From: Fremontodendron californicum | Taxonomy: Eukaryota; Streptophyta; Magnoliopsida; Malvales; Malvaceae | Direction of reading: 5' to 3' | Length of the DNA stretch: 64,000 nucleotides | Assembly: GCA_030761205.1 (NCBI GenBank) | Contig: JAULJL010000005.1 | Location: 4,613,501-4,677,500, forward strand | Shown: positions 10,244-20,459 of the stretch, in pieces | Layout: every line of letters starts with the position of its first letter | Position numbering within the stretch: the first letter of the stretch is position 1 | Position numbers and translations under genes: made by a program | Notes under the pieces: generated by a model | Seen by the model: only the letters and a program-made list of their open reading frames with translations | Database searches by the model: none | What the model was told of the DNA's origin: nothing

Positions 10244-10546
10244 TGTCTCACAACTAAAATAAGAGATGAGAAAATAGGAACTGAACACACAAAATTTAAC
10301 GTGGAAAACCCTCAATGAATAAAGGGAAAAACCACGGGGCAAGACTAGAAGAATTTCACTATGAGAAAATATTACAACACCTCTCTCTAAATACTAGGAG
10401 AGAACAACCTCACAAAGAATATAAGAAAGTATACAAGAGAGGAAGAGATAATTCTTGGGATGGTTTTAATACTTCTCCTTAAGGCTCTTTATATAGCCTT
10501 CAAGGAGGAACTCTAACAATTCTCCCACCGATGTGGGATTCTAACA
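10218..10546 (-). repeat. copia-1 3' LTR (left in window)
   Basis: 329 bp, TGTTAGGTACC to GATTCTAACA, identical by eye to 15004-15332. It supplies the new GLP1 C-terminal codons and stop. Confidence 0.95.
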
Positions 10547-10560
10547 ATTCTCCCACTTGA
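10547..10560 (-). promoter_or_regulatory. copia-1 polypurine tract
   Basis: Read on the - strand the sequence is TCAAGTGGGAGAAT, directly before the 3' LTR. The purine-rich core AAGTGGGAGAA fits the plus-strand primer site. Confidence 0.7.
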
Positions 10561-10621
10561 AGATTTGATTAAACCAATCATATCTTCACACCACTCTTTC
10601 TGTCTTGCCATTCCATGTTGC

Positions 10622-13600
10622 TTACGTTTCTGATAGACCATAGGAGGATCGACACCAAATAAACTTGTCAGTGTTGATTGGCTTTGTCAGAACATCTGCT
10701 AGGTTGTCTTTGGTGTGAATCTTTTGCATATCCACACTTCCTTCTTCTACTACTTCTCGAACAAAGTGATACTGTATACCTATATGCTTTGTCCTGGAAT
10801 GAAAGGCTGGATTCCTTGCAATGTGCAAGGCACTCTGACTGTCACAATACACAATAATCTTCTGCTGCTTGTGCCCGAGTTCTTCCATTAACCTTTGTAT
10901 CCATATTGCTTCCTTGCATGCTTGGGTAGCTGCCATGTACTCAGCTTCTGTAGTAGACAAAGCTATAACAGTCTGTAACTTAGATAACCAGCTTACCGCT
11001 CCTCCTGCAAGTGTGAACACATAGCCAGTAGTGGATTTCCTTTTATTAAGATCACCTGCAAAATCTGAATCAACATAACCCCTGACAACAAGTTCTGATC
11101 CTCCAAAACATAATGCAACATCTGAGGTTCCTTTAATGTATCTAAGGATCCTCTTAACAACATTCCAATGCTCTCTACCAGGATCTGCCATAAATCGACT
11201 GACCGCTCCCACTGCTTGTGCAATGTCTGGTCTTGTACATATCATAGCATACATAAGGCTTCCCACCGCTGATGCATACGGTACTCGAGACATTTCCATC
11301 CTCTCTGCTTCATTGCTAGGACTCATACCTGAGGATAATTTACAATTGACAGGAAGTGGGGTAGATATTGGCTTACAGTCTTGCATGTTGAAGCGTCGCA
11401 AGACCTTCCTCAGATAATTCTTTTGAGAAAGCCAAATTTTCCTGTCTTTTCTGTCTCGGTGAATTTGCATCCCTAAAATCTTGTTTGCGGGTCCCAAGTC
11501 CTTCATATCGAACTCCCTAGCCAACTGTGCCTTCAAATCTTGGATTCGATCTTTGTTGGGGCCTACCACCAACATGTCATCCACATACAACAGCAAAATA
11601 ATGAAATCATTATCATCAAACCTCTTGTAGTACGTACAATGGTCTGAACTCAGTCTGTTGTATTCAAGGCTAATTATGAAAGAATCAAATCTCTTGTACC
11701 AACATCTGGGCGCCTGCTTTAGACCGTACAGAGATTTGGTCAACCTGCAAACCAAGTTCTCTTTGCCTGTTTCAACAAAACCTTCTGGTTGGAGCATATA
11801 AATTTCTTCTTCAAGCTCTCCATGTAGAAAAGCCGTCTTTACATCTAGTTGTTCAAGATGTAAATCAAATGCAGCACACATAGCCAACACTACTCTGATA
11901 GTAGTAAGTCTGACAACTGGAGAAAATATCTCGTTGAAGTCAATACCTTCTTTCTGAGCATATCCTTTTACAACCAATCTAGCACGATATCGTTCTACTT
12001 GATCATTGCTATCCCGCTTGATCTTGTAGACCCATTTGTTACCAATGGCTTTTCTGCCACGTGGTAATTCCACCAGTTCCCATGTTTCGTTCTTGTGAAG
12101 AGCTTCAATTTCTTCCTGCATTGCTGTCATCCACAGAGAAGCATCTGGGCTACTAGTAGCTTCATGAAAAGTTGATGGCTCTCCATCCTCTGTTAAAAGA
12201 CAGTATGCAACATTGCTCTCCGTAACATACTCCGTGTGCCAATTTGGAGGCCTTCTCTCACGAGTTGACCGTCGAACTTCTACAGCCTCGGACTCAACTG
12301 GTTCTGGTACCTCATGCTCTGGTTCTGCTTCAGAAGAATCATCTTCTTGAGAATTTCTATCCATCTGCACTGTAGCAGTCTCTTTTGAAGTGTTGTCATT
12401 TGTTTGCTCACTTTGCAGTTCATTTTCTGCAAAAACTACATCTCTGCTGACAACAACCTTGCGGGCAGTGGGATCCCACAGGCGATACCCCTTAACACCG
12501 TCAGCATAACCCAAGAATATACATTTTCTGGATTTTGGATCCAGCTTTGTTCTTTCTTGGGAGTTGTACATCACGTACACAGGACATCCAAACACATGTA
12601 GAGAAGAATAATCAGCTGGCTTTCCTTTCCACATCTCCATAGGCGTCTTCAAACCAATCGCCGTTGATGGTGATCGATTTATCACATAACAGGTGGTTTT
12701 GACTGCTTCTGCCCAGAAAGATTTGGCCAATCCCGCTGTTCTCAGCATGGCTCTTGTTCTATCTAGGAGAGTTCTGTTCATCCGCTCTGCTACACCATTC
12801 TGTTGAGGCGTATGTGCAACCGTGAATTGTCTCATAATACCCTCTTTCTTACAGAATGCTAGAAAGTTACCGTCTACATATTCTCCTCCATTGTCTGTCC
12901 TCAAGCACTTGATTCTTTTCCCAGTTTCAAGCTCTACTTGTGCTTTGAACTCCTTGAATACTGGAAACACATCTGACTTCTTCTTGATTGGGTACACCCA
13001 TAATCTCCTGGAATAGTCATCAATGAATGATACAAAATACTTTGCTCCACCCAGGGATATTTCTGGTGACTCCCACACATCAGAATGGATTAAGTCCAGT
13101 ATGTGTTTGCTTCTTGTAGTTACTTTAGCAAACTTCAATCTATGCTGCTTGCTTATCACACAGTGCTCACAGAAAGGTAAATTGACCATCTTGAGCCCGG
13201 GCAGGAGATTGCGTTCTGCAAGGACTTTCAAGCCTTGCTCTGACATATGGCCTAATCTGCGATGCCACATCATCGTCGTTTCTTCTTGGCTGGCTGCTGC
13301 AACTGATGCATCTGCCTCTTGCAACGTCTCTCCCAAAAGCATGTATAGATTGCTTGTGATTTTCTCTGCTTTCATCACCACAAGGTTTCCTTTCACTACT
13401 TTCAATATTCCACATTCAGTGTGGATCTTGCACCCGAGGTCATCCAATTGTCCAATTGACAATAGGTTCTTCTTTAAGCCCTTCACATGTCGTACCCCTT
13501 GAATTTTGCGAACAGTACCATCATGCATTTTTAATCTGACGGTACCGACTCCAGCAATATCTAAGGCGTGATCATTTCCCATGAACACAGATCCTTCCGA

Positions 13601-14542
13601 AATAGGTTCATAAGTGCAAAACCAATCTCGGTGTGGAGTCATGTGCCATGTCGCACCTGAATCCATTATCCAGACATCATTGAGTTTCTTTCCGCCTTTA
13701 GAACTAGTCGCTGCTTCACTATACAAGATTTCTCCATCATCTGAGGTACTTGCAACACAACCTTGGGAGGTTGATGTTTCAGAATTCTTTTCTCCACCCT
13801 TCTTATTATGCCAACACTCCTTCTTCGAGTGCCCTCTCATGCCACAATTGTAGCATTTAATATTCTTCCTTCTTCGAGATTTTGATCTACCATGATTCTG
13901 ACTCCCACTGGAGCCACGTTCTGTTGATCTGCCTCTCATCACCGTTAAAGCCTCTGCTTGCTTTGAATTTTCTGACCTTTCCTCCTTATTCTTGCGCCTG
14001 GATTCTTCTTCAAGAATAGCACCGGCAACATCATCAAAGTGAAGAGAGTCACTAACATTGTTATTTGTGATGTTGATGATGAGTTGATCATACGAATCTG
14101 GTAAACTCTGAAGTAGAAGTTCCGCACGTTCATTTTCCGCTATTTTGAAATCTGATGCTGTGAGTTGAGCAAATAGCGTATTCAGAGTGTTGATGTGATC
14201 CGTTACCGACGTGGATTCACTCATTCGAAGAGTGTAGAGTTTCCTCTTCAAGAATATTCTGGTGTGAAGTGACTTCACCTCGTACAATTTGTTTAGAACA
14301 TCCCAAATCTCCTTTGCAGTCTTCTTCTCTGCAACACTTGACAAAACTGAATCCGCCATTGCTAGGTGCAGATTGGCAACAGCATTGTCATCCTTCTCTT
14401 TCCACTTTTCATCAGTCATTTCTGTGGGTCTACTTTCAATTGCTTCTAGACAATTATCCTTCCTCAAAATTGCTCTTATCTTCAATTTCCACAAGGAGAA
14501 ATTTCTCCCACTGAACTTCTCTATCTCGAATTTTGCTGCCAT
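10622..14542 (-). CDS. copia gag-pol polyprotein, intact, 1306 aa
   Basis: It starts at the ATG whose - strand first base is 14542 (MAAKFEIEKFSG). Domains by residue: gag about 10-190; zinc knuckle C230, C233, H238, C243; aspartic protease DSGA at 294-297; GAG-pre-integrase H427, H432, C458, C461; integrase catalytic D488, D550 and E586 with the expected 35-residue spacing between the last two; reverse transcriptase about 815-1060 with YVDD at 986-989; RNase H about 1140-1290. There are no stops or frameshifts. The product would self-process, package the RNA, copy it and integrate the DNA. It ends shortly before the polypurine tract. Confidence 0.95.
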   Translation of the reverse strand: MAAKFEIEKFSGRNFSLWKLKIRAILRKDNCLEAIESRPTEMTDEKWKEKDDNAVANLHLAMADSVLSSVAEKKTAKEIWDVLNKLYEVKSLHTRIFLKRKLYTLRMSESTSVTDHINTLNTLFAQLTASDFKIAENERAELLLQSLPDSYDQLIINITNNNVSDSLHFDDVAGAILEEESRRKNKEERSENSKQAEALTVMRGRSTERGSSGSQNHGRSKSRRRKNIKCYNCGMRGHSKKECWHNKKGGEKNSETSTSQGCVASTSDDGEILYSEAATSSKGGKKLNDVWIMDSGATWHMTPHRDWFCTYEPISEGSVFMGNDHALDIAGVGTVRLKMHDGTVRKIQGVRHVKGLKKNLLSIGQLDDLGCKIHTECGILKVVKGNLVVMKAEKITSNLYMLLGETLQEADASVAAASQEETTMMWHRRLGHMSEQGLKVLAERNLLPGLKMVNLPFCEHCVISKQHRLKFAKVTTRSKHILDLIHSDVWESPEISLGGAKYFVSFIDDYSRRLWVYPIKKKSDVFPVFKEFKAQVELETGKRIKCLRTDNGGEYVDGNFLAFCKKEGIMRQFTVAHTPQQNGVAERMNRTLLDRTRAMLRTAGLAKSFWAEAVKTTCYVINRSPSTAIGLKTPMEMWKGKPADYSSLHVFGCPVYVMYNSQERTKLDPKSRKCIFLGYADGVKGYRLWDPTARKVVVSRDVVFAENELQSEQTNDNTSKETATVQMDRNSQEDDSSEAEPEHEVPEPVESEAVEVRRSTRERRPPNWHTEYVTESNVAYCLLTEDGEPSTFHEATSSPDASLWMTAMQEEIEALHKNETWELVELPRGRKAIGNKWVYKIKRDSNDQVERYRARLVVKGYAQKEGIDFNEIFSPVVRLTTIRVVLAMCAAFDLHLEQLDVKTAFLHGELEEEIYMLQPEGFVETGKENLVCRLTKSLYGLKQAPRCWYKRFDSFIISLEYNRLSSDHCTYYKRFDDNDFIILLLYVDDMLVVGPNKDRIQDLKAQLAREFDMKDLGPANKILGMQIHRDRKDRKIWLSQKNYLRKVLRRFNMQDCKPISTPLPVNCKLSSGMSPSNEAERMEMSRVPYASAVGSLMYAMICTRPDIAQAVGAVSRFMADPGREHWNVVKRILRYIKGTSDVALCFGGSELVVRGYVDSDFAGDLNKRKSTTGYVFTLAGGAVSWLSKLQTVIALSTTEAEYMAATQACKEAIWIQRLMEELGHKQQKIIVYCDSQSALHIARNPAFHSRTKHIGIQYHFVREVVEEGSVDMQKIHTKDNLADVLTKPINTDKFIWCRSSYGLSET

Positions 14543-14990
14543 GGTTGTACACGAACTGAAGCGAGTTACACTATTTCACCGTGAATAGTACCGTATACGT
14601 GAACAGTATTGTACGTATGTCGTACACTAGAACAAATCCAGTATACGTTAACAATTACTGCAAAAGTATACAACCACACGTATGAATAGTAACCGTATCT
14701 GTGAATAGTGCAGTACAATTGAATAGCCCGTATACTGGAACAGTGACCGTAGCCCGTGAATAGTGCACCAGGTAGGTTCCCAGGAAAGAGAGGTGGGTCA
14801 CTGATAGACACACTTAAATACCAAGTCTTTCCTAGCCAGAACTTCCCTAGACACTTTCACACTACCACACTTTATTTCCAGCAACAAGAATAATTCTTTT
14901 CTGATGTGGAAGATCAGACAATACTGCAACCACAGAGCATACTAAGAACCAACACTTTCACTGCAGCGGAATAAGGACCACGAACCAATG
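14543..14990 (-). other. copia-1 untranslated leader with short repeated motifs
   Basis: Between the PBS and the gag ATG. The segment 14575-14770 contains GAATAGT four times, GTATAC three times and CCGTA several times in an irregular tandem-like pattern, unlike the rest of the element. There is no ORF. It may be part of RNA packaging or regulation; that is a guess from position only. Confidence 0.65.
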
Positions 14991-15002
14991 GCTCTGATAC
15001 CA
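14991..15002 (-). promoter_or_regulatory. copia-1 primer-binding site (initiator tRNA-Met)
   Basis: Read on the - strand: TGGTATCAGAGC, the standard plant copia PBS complementary to initiator tRNA-Met, one base inside the 5' LTR. Confidence 0.95.
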
Positions 15003-15003
15003 C

Positions 15004-15332
15004 TGTTAGGTACCAGAGTGACGGAATAGTGTCTCACAACTAAAATAAGAGATGAGAAAATAGGAACTGAACACACAAAATTTAACGTGGAAAACCCTCA
15101 ATGAATAAAGGGAAAAACCACGGGGCAAGACTAGAAGAATTTCACTATGAGAAAATATTACAACACCTCTCTCTAAATACTAGGAGAGAACAACCTCACA
15201 AAGAATATAAGAAAGTATACAAGAGAGGAAGAGATAATTCTTGGGATGGTTTTAATACTTCTCCTTAAGGCTCTTTATATAGCCTTCAAGGAGGAACTCT
15301 AACAATTCTCCCACCGATGTGGGATTCTAACA
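15004..15332 (-). repeat. copia-1 5' LTR (right in window)
   Basis: 329 bp, identical by eye to the left LTR. On the - strand it carries a TATA box (TATATAAAG, about 15281-15273). It is followed by the AGATT target duplication (15333-15337). Confidence 0.95.
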
Positions 15333-18190
15333 AGATTAACAAGTAACTTAAAGAGCCAAATCAAAACCCAGAAGTTTGTTGTTTGTTTTGAATAATGTTT
15401 CCATGCATTTTCCTCATTTAAATCATATTATTCTACTTAGTATGATACAATAAAAAGGTTGGTTGATAATGGACCTCTCCAGAGTGCAATTTCCTCTCTC
15501 CTTGTAATCATTCTGTTTGTGTGTATGAAAATCAGAATATAGTGCAATTTTCAATCTCTCTCTCTCTCACTTGTATGAACATGTATGATCATATTCATAT
15601 GTGTATGCAAGGTACAAATCAGGACAGAATTCTCACTCAAATCTGCAGAAATTTATATCTAACTGCTTCAATTATGCTGCATAACTTATTTATGCTGCTT
15701 TTATAAAACAGATCAAGTAACTTTTAAGCATTAAACTTTTTTGTTCATTAGCAAGACTCTCAAAACATATTGCAAAAATAAGAGGTTAATAATCAAATGG
15801 TCTCTAAGGTGAGCAATGAGTAGTGACAAACATTTTCTGAAGAAGTTGAGATTTGGACAACTTGAATGTATAAGATTATAATCTGAAAAATCAGTTTAGA
15901 GTGCATATAAGACTTGAAACTAATTTGCTTATTGTTGGGGTTAAATCAATTTCATTTTCAACATCCCACACCCTGCTTTCCCCTGCAAGGTACACACAAA
16001 ATATACAATGATAATTCTGAAGCTGGACTTCTACAATCCGAAATGCCTTTCCTGTTAAATAAATTGGCATGACTTTGATTCAATTTAATTATGTCCAATA
16101 TATCACTAAGAATAATATAGCCCTCACAATATAATGTAATTTGGGAGACATAAGGTTAAAAAAAAAGGGTTGTTGAGGAGCAGAATGTTCTCTCAGTATG
16201 CTTGTGAAACTAATTAAGTTTTTCCCTTATTTTCTTTTAGTGGCAAGACAAATAGAGTTGTTTGACAATCTAGAATTGGAATATATCCATAAGGATATAC
16301 CCTATGTTATCCGGACTCGGGTGAGTGTTAGATACGGTATGCTCAATTTTTTTAAAGTTTTTTCATATATTTGGAGGATCATAACCTTATAACCATATCT
16401 GAATATGTGTCGGATACAAGTGTTGAACACAAGTACTAGAGAAAATGAAGAGTCCGGGTAACATATGATATACCTAATGACTTGACTTTATGACTCGGTA
16501 AAGTCAGTTGCTTATGTATGTAATTAGATTTTGAACAACGTTGTATAAGCCTACACCAAATCTGTCACTTTCTTGATATATTAAAGTGCAAATGTCTTCT
16601 CTTTGCCGCCGCATCATACCATATCTATCTACTTGGTCCTTTACTGCTTTTTCTTTCTTTTTCTTTCTTTTGGTTTTCTTTAGTTGTTATGTTGCTTTTA
16701 CAATTGAATGATCTTACAAGAACTCGTGAGTCAAGACAACTTTTGAATGAACTTTTAAGGTAAGAGACAAGTCTCTGTAAATGTCAAAAGAAATGCTTCT
16801 GTTCTTTCTTTTGGCAGCTAACTGCATATGTTTCTTTGCCTTTCATTAATCTAATGACTAAGTAGAAACTAATTACTGCCTGGAAAAATATGAAAAATAA
16901 TGTTAGCAACAAACTTGTATTAAACAAAACCGTGTGATCACTCGCATAAAATTATGATTTTTGTAGCTCAATGTCACCATCACCTACCAATCTTTTGAAT
17001 AACTGTTCTTCATTGTTCATCCATAATATTATGCAAGATAACAAGGTTATTTGCCGTTTGGCATTGAGCAATTGCTTCATTGATTAGTTTATTAAATAAA
17101 GAAATCACCAACTGACCTCAATGCTCAAAGAGTATACATGTCTGTAAGAGTTACAACTGAGTCATCCACAATTCTTAAAACAGTTTCTTCCAGCAACAAT
17201 TCTCGTGAATTGGACCAGAGATTGATTCAAAGCAGACCCATTTCATTTTTGGCTAATTGAAGTGATCAACAGACTTGGAAATTTTCAGTCTTGCATGGTT
17301 AATTGAACTTGCAAGAAATTAACAATGTTGTGAATGTAATAAGCACAGATGTCATATGTCTGAGACTGAGTATCAATGAACATGTCAGAAAAGACTTTGT
17401 CAACTGAGAGAAAATTAGAAGCCTTAAATCTGGCATAAGATTTTGTCTCATTAGTATTTCTTAGATCATGCTGACTATAAGAATGAATTGAGTTTAACAG
17501 ACAAAACTGCCGGCTGTTTGCCGCAACTCCAGATATAAATTAAATTATTTCACTGTTTGAATAATGAATTTAAATGAAGAAGACTATATAGAATTCTTTT
17601 TGAGTTCATATTTGATGGTCTTTGATGCAATCTCTATATATCTATAAACTAAGTAATCTATAACTTGCCACCTCATAAAAAAAAAAAAACTTTAATTAAT
17701 GTTAATTTCAAAGAAGTGGCAACTTGTCTCTGGAAAATTATGAGGTTATCATGCATAAACTTGTTTTTAGCACTTCTTTTCCATAAGAACTTCAATCTGA
17801 GAAGTAAAAGACAAAGGCTGTGGAGACCTGCATCCAACCTACGAGATATTATCCAAAAGTCTTACGATTTTGTCCCACAAAAGACGTCTCAAAAGTATGA
17901 ATTTTAGTCTCTAGGTATATATATCATAAATTCATAGCGGATCCCCACAATTTTTTAATATGGGATTGGGGGCGTTACAAAGACTAAATAAGAAAACGCT
18001 TAGAACTGTAAGTGAATTAAGACTGGTTCCACGACAAATATTGAAATGATAATAAGTTATGTACGAGGAAAACAGGACTAGAAAGTGTAGTTGTTGAAGA
18101 ATGATTCATCTCCGAAATAGAAAATAAGCACAAGGCCAGTTTTCACCTACTTCAAGGAAGGGAAATAAGGACCAGTTCATTTGTTTCCAT
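15333..18190. other. GLP1 displaced 3' UTR and GLP1-GLP2 spacer
   Basis: AGATTAA at 15333-15339 is the displaced original end of GLP1. The 3' UTR continues to about 15410 and shares TTTTGAATAATGT with GLP2. The rest is AT-rich spacer with a CT run (15555-15569) and a MITE (16302-16466). Segments around 16970-17420 resemble 25850-26250 upstream of the third GLP copy (for example GAACATGTCA and GTCAACTGAG). No gene is seen; the ORF at 17665-17907 has no recognisable domain. Confidence 0.65.
16302..16466. mobile_element. MITE copy A (CTATGTTAyyCGGACTC ends)
   Basis: Ends CTATGTTATCCGGACTCGG and AGTCCGGGTAACATA are terminal inverted repeats. The interior carries the family landmarks (GTCGGATAC, ATTTGGAGGATCATA). 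Five relatives occur in this window. Confidence 0.75.
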
Positions 18191-18192
18191 AT

Positions 18193-18202
18193 CTATAAAT
18201 AG
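18193..18202 (+). promoter_or_regulatory. TATA box of GLP2
   Basis: CTATAAATAG, 105 bp before the ATG at 18298. Confidence 0.8.
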
Positions 18203-18297
18203 ACCTGTTTACCATGCAGGATTTCTCACCCCTCTCCCAAGTAGTAGCATACAACTATACAAGGTAGAATAGATTTCCTTCTAGCAGATCAATTGTA

Positions 18298-19089
18298 ATG
18301 AAAGGAGTTCAACTTTTCCTCGCAGCTTTTGCCATCTTGGCCTTCGCTTCCTCATTAGCCTCAGCTTCTGACCCCAGCCCTCTCCAAGACTTCTGTGTAG
18401 CCATCAATGACACCAAGAATGGTGGTATGTTATATTATGTTTTGTTTCTCAGTACTTTATTGTTAAGCAATATTTTTCTTCATAAGAACTCACATGGATT
18501 CATGATATTGACTAACGTTACTTTAATTCATGCAGTTTTTGTAAATGGGAAGTTCTGCAAGGACCCAGAGCTTGCCAAGGCAGAAGACTTCTTCTATTCA
18601 GGGCTCAATATCCCCAGAAACACATCAAATCCAGTGGGATCAACTGTGACTCCTGTCAATGTGGCGCAAATACCAGGACTTAACACTCTTGGCATATCTC
18701 TGGTTCGAATTGACTATGCTCCTTATGGTGGCCTAAACCCCCCTCACACTCACCCTCGTGCCACTGAGATCCTAGTAGTTTTGGAAGGCACACTTTATGT
18801 TGGCTTTGTTACATCCAACCCAGATAATCGTCTCATCACCAAAGTCCTAAACCCAGGAGATGTGTTTGTTTTCCCAGTTGGTCTCATTCACTTCCAGTTG
18901 AATATAGGGAAAACCAATGCAGTTGCATTTGCTGGTCTCAGCAGCCAAAATCCAGGAGTTATCACTATTGCAAATGCAGTCTTTGGCTCAAACCCTCCCA
19001 TCAATCCTGATGTTCTCACCAAGGCCTTCCAGCTGGACAAGAATATCGTTACCTATCTTCAGTCCAGATTCTGGTGGAACAACAATTAG
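18298..19089 (+). CDS. Germin-like protein 2 (GLP2), intact
   Basis: Exons 18298-18424 and 18536-19089, intron 18425-18535 (GTATGT to TGCAG); 226 aa after splicing. Signal peptide about residues 1-23. Cys33 and Cys50 would form the germin disulfide. Box 1 has H113, H115 and E120; box 2 has H161 ([12 protein letters not shown]), so all four metal ligands of the cupin barrel are present. There is one NTS glycosylation site near residue 71. Family members are extracellular, oligomeric glycoproteins with oxidoreductase activities such as superoxide dismutase; which one applies is unknown. The exon 1 length (127 nt) and intron position equal GLP1, so they are tandem duplicates. The stop is TAG; a polyadenylation-like AATAAA is near 19206. 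Confidence 0.92.
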   Translation: MKGVQLFLAAFAILAFASSLASASDPSPLQDFCVAINDTKNGGMLYYVLFLSTLLLSNIFLHKNSHGFMILTNVTLIHAVFVNGKFCKDPELAKAEDFFYSGLNIPRNTSNPVGSTVTPVNVAQIPGLNTLGISLVRIDYAPYGGLNPPHTHPRATEILVVLEGTLYVGFVTSNPDNRLITKVLNPGDVFVFPVGLIHFQLNIGKTNAVAFAGLSSQNPGVITIANAVFGSNPPINPDVLTKAFQLDKNIVTYLQSRFWWNNN

Positions 19090-20162
19090 TTTAGGAGTCA
19101 CATGGAGGAAATTCTTCTTAAGCCATAAGATGTAGCAATTGTTTATTTTGAATAATGTGTTATCAATCTTTCTTGCTATTGTTATAAACCTAATTATAAT
19201 GCATCAATAAATTCCATTTATGCCTCTCCTCTGTTGTGTTGAGCATTCTATATTAACATTTTTTATAAACCATAATATTGCATTCTATGTATTCTGTGAT
19301 CATTTTTAACATGTTTGGAAAAAGTCCTAATTAATGGTTAATGGTTCAATGCTGTCAAGAGTGAGAAATGATGGACAAGTGATGAGGTTGATATTTGGAT
19401 ACTTCATTAGAATAATGAGACAAATTAATTGGGATAGTTTGCTAATAGGACTAAAGATTTGGCAAATGCTGAGTGCAGGGCAGGTTAAAATAAAAAATAT
19501 AATCAATACCCCTTAACCTCTCCTTCACTTTCCTCCCAAGGAAGCCAGAAAAGATAATGATTCTGATCCTTCCAGATGCATAATAAGCAGGTTTACTAAG
19601 ACCTTGAAAATGCATCCTGAGGAAGCATTAAGGTGTTCACATTATCTGGTGAAATGACGGTAATGATTTATATAAGTGATTTGAGTGAAATTGTAGAAAT
19701 TGTGAGGATCCGTTACGATATATATGTAGAGACTCAAACTCATAGTTGTGAGATGCTTTTTGTGGAAAAAACCATGAGACTTTCGGGTCAAAACGGATAA
19801 TAACTTGCAGGTTGACTGCGGATCTACACAGAATTGAATCCTATTAGTGAAAAAACTTTTAAGTGAGTTTGTGACCTGCACATCCTTGAATCTTGAACAA
19901 ATGGTGTTGCAGTAATGAGGCCTTGACCTTACAAGAAATCAAGGACAATTACTGCTTGCATGCCAAACTTGTATCAAACAATAATGTGAATGATGATTTA
20001 AATGAGAAGACTCTCACCCCAGCAAAGACAAAGAGTGTTCAAGTAACAGGAGTTTCTGGATATTTCTCATCTGGGAAAGAATAACAAGGGAGGATTTGGG
20101 TTGTGAGCAGTGACTATTGGATTTGCAATCAGCTCAACTTGGTTTGCTTCTTACAGTGAACA
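19090..20162. other. GLP2 3' UTR and spacer
   Basis: The 3' UTR runs to about 19220. Beyond that the sequence is AT-rich with no recognisable gene. The ORFs at 19642-19881 (-) and 19893-20084 (+) show no domain. The section ends in the GTGAC target duplication of copia-2. Confidence 0.5.
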
Positions 20163-20167
20163 GTGAC

Positions 20168-20452
20168 TGAAGAAAATAATTATGAAATTCTTCTTATTAA
20201 TTAAAATCTACATACAAGGTATTTATACATGCTGATGCTCCTAATTTATAGCTAACTTCCAATTTTCTTGCTTACTAATTTACAGTTAAGTTCTACTTTA
20301 CAGCAGCTAATTAGTCAGCTAATTAGTACAGTTAGCTTCCTATAATTTTAATACATTAATTTACAGCTAATTAGTATTTTACAGCTCTAACAAATGTTCA
20401 GCAGTAAATGCTGACAATGTACAACAGTAAATGCTGACCACAACATTCTACA
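20168..20452 (-). repeat. copia-2 3' LTR (left)
   Basis: 285 bp, TGAAGAAAATA to AACATTCTACA, preceded by GTGAC (20163-20167). Confidence 0.9.
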
Positions 20453-20459
20453 CTCCTCC

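Larger units (their letters stand above)
10218..15332 (-). mobile_element. Complete young Ty1-copia retrotransposon (copia-1)
   Basis: 5115 bp, inserted antisense to GLP1. LTRs at 10218-10546 and 15004-15332 are each 329 bp, start TGTTAG, end CTAACA, and show no difference by eye. The 5-bp target duplication is AGATT. On the - strand the order is 5' LTR (right), initiator-Met PBS, leader, one uninterrupted gag-pol ORF, polypurine tract, 3' LTR (left). Domain order is gag, protease, integrase, RT, RNase H (copia order). The protein resembles the Tork/Tnt1 lineage in its gag and integrase style; that placement is from memory of the family and not from a tree. All parts needed for autonomous movement appear present. 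Confidence 0.95.

Noticed and set aside
10993..14514. Several 60-160-aa ORFs on the + strand opposite copia-1
   Set aside because: They are shadows of the 1306-aa polyprotein with no domain of their own.
18298..19089. A single-exon 263-aa germin-like protein
   Set aside because: The 37 extra residues coincide with a GT-AG intron at the same position as in GLP1, so the spliced 226-aa form is preferred.
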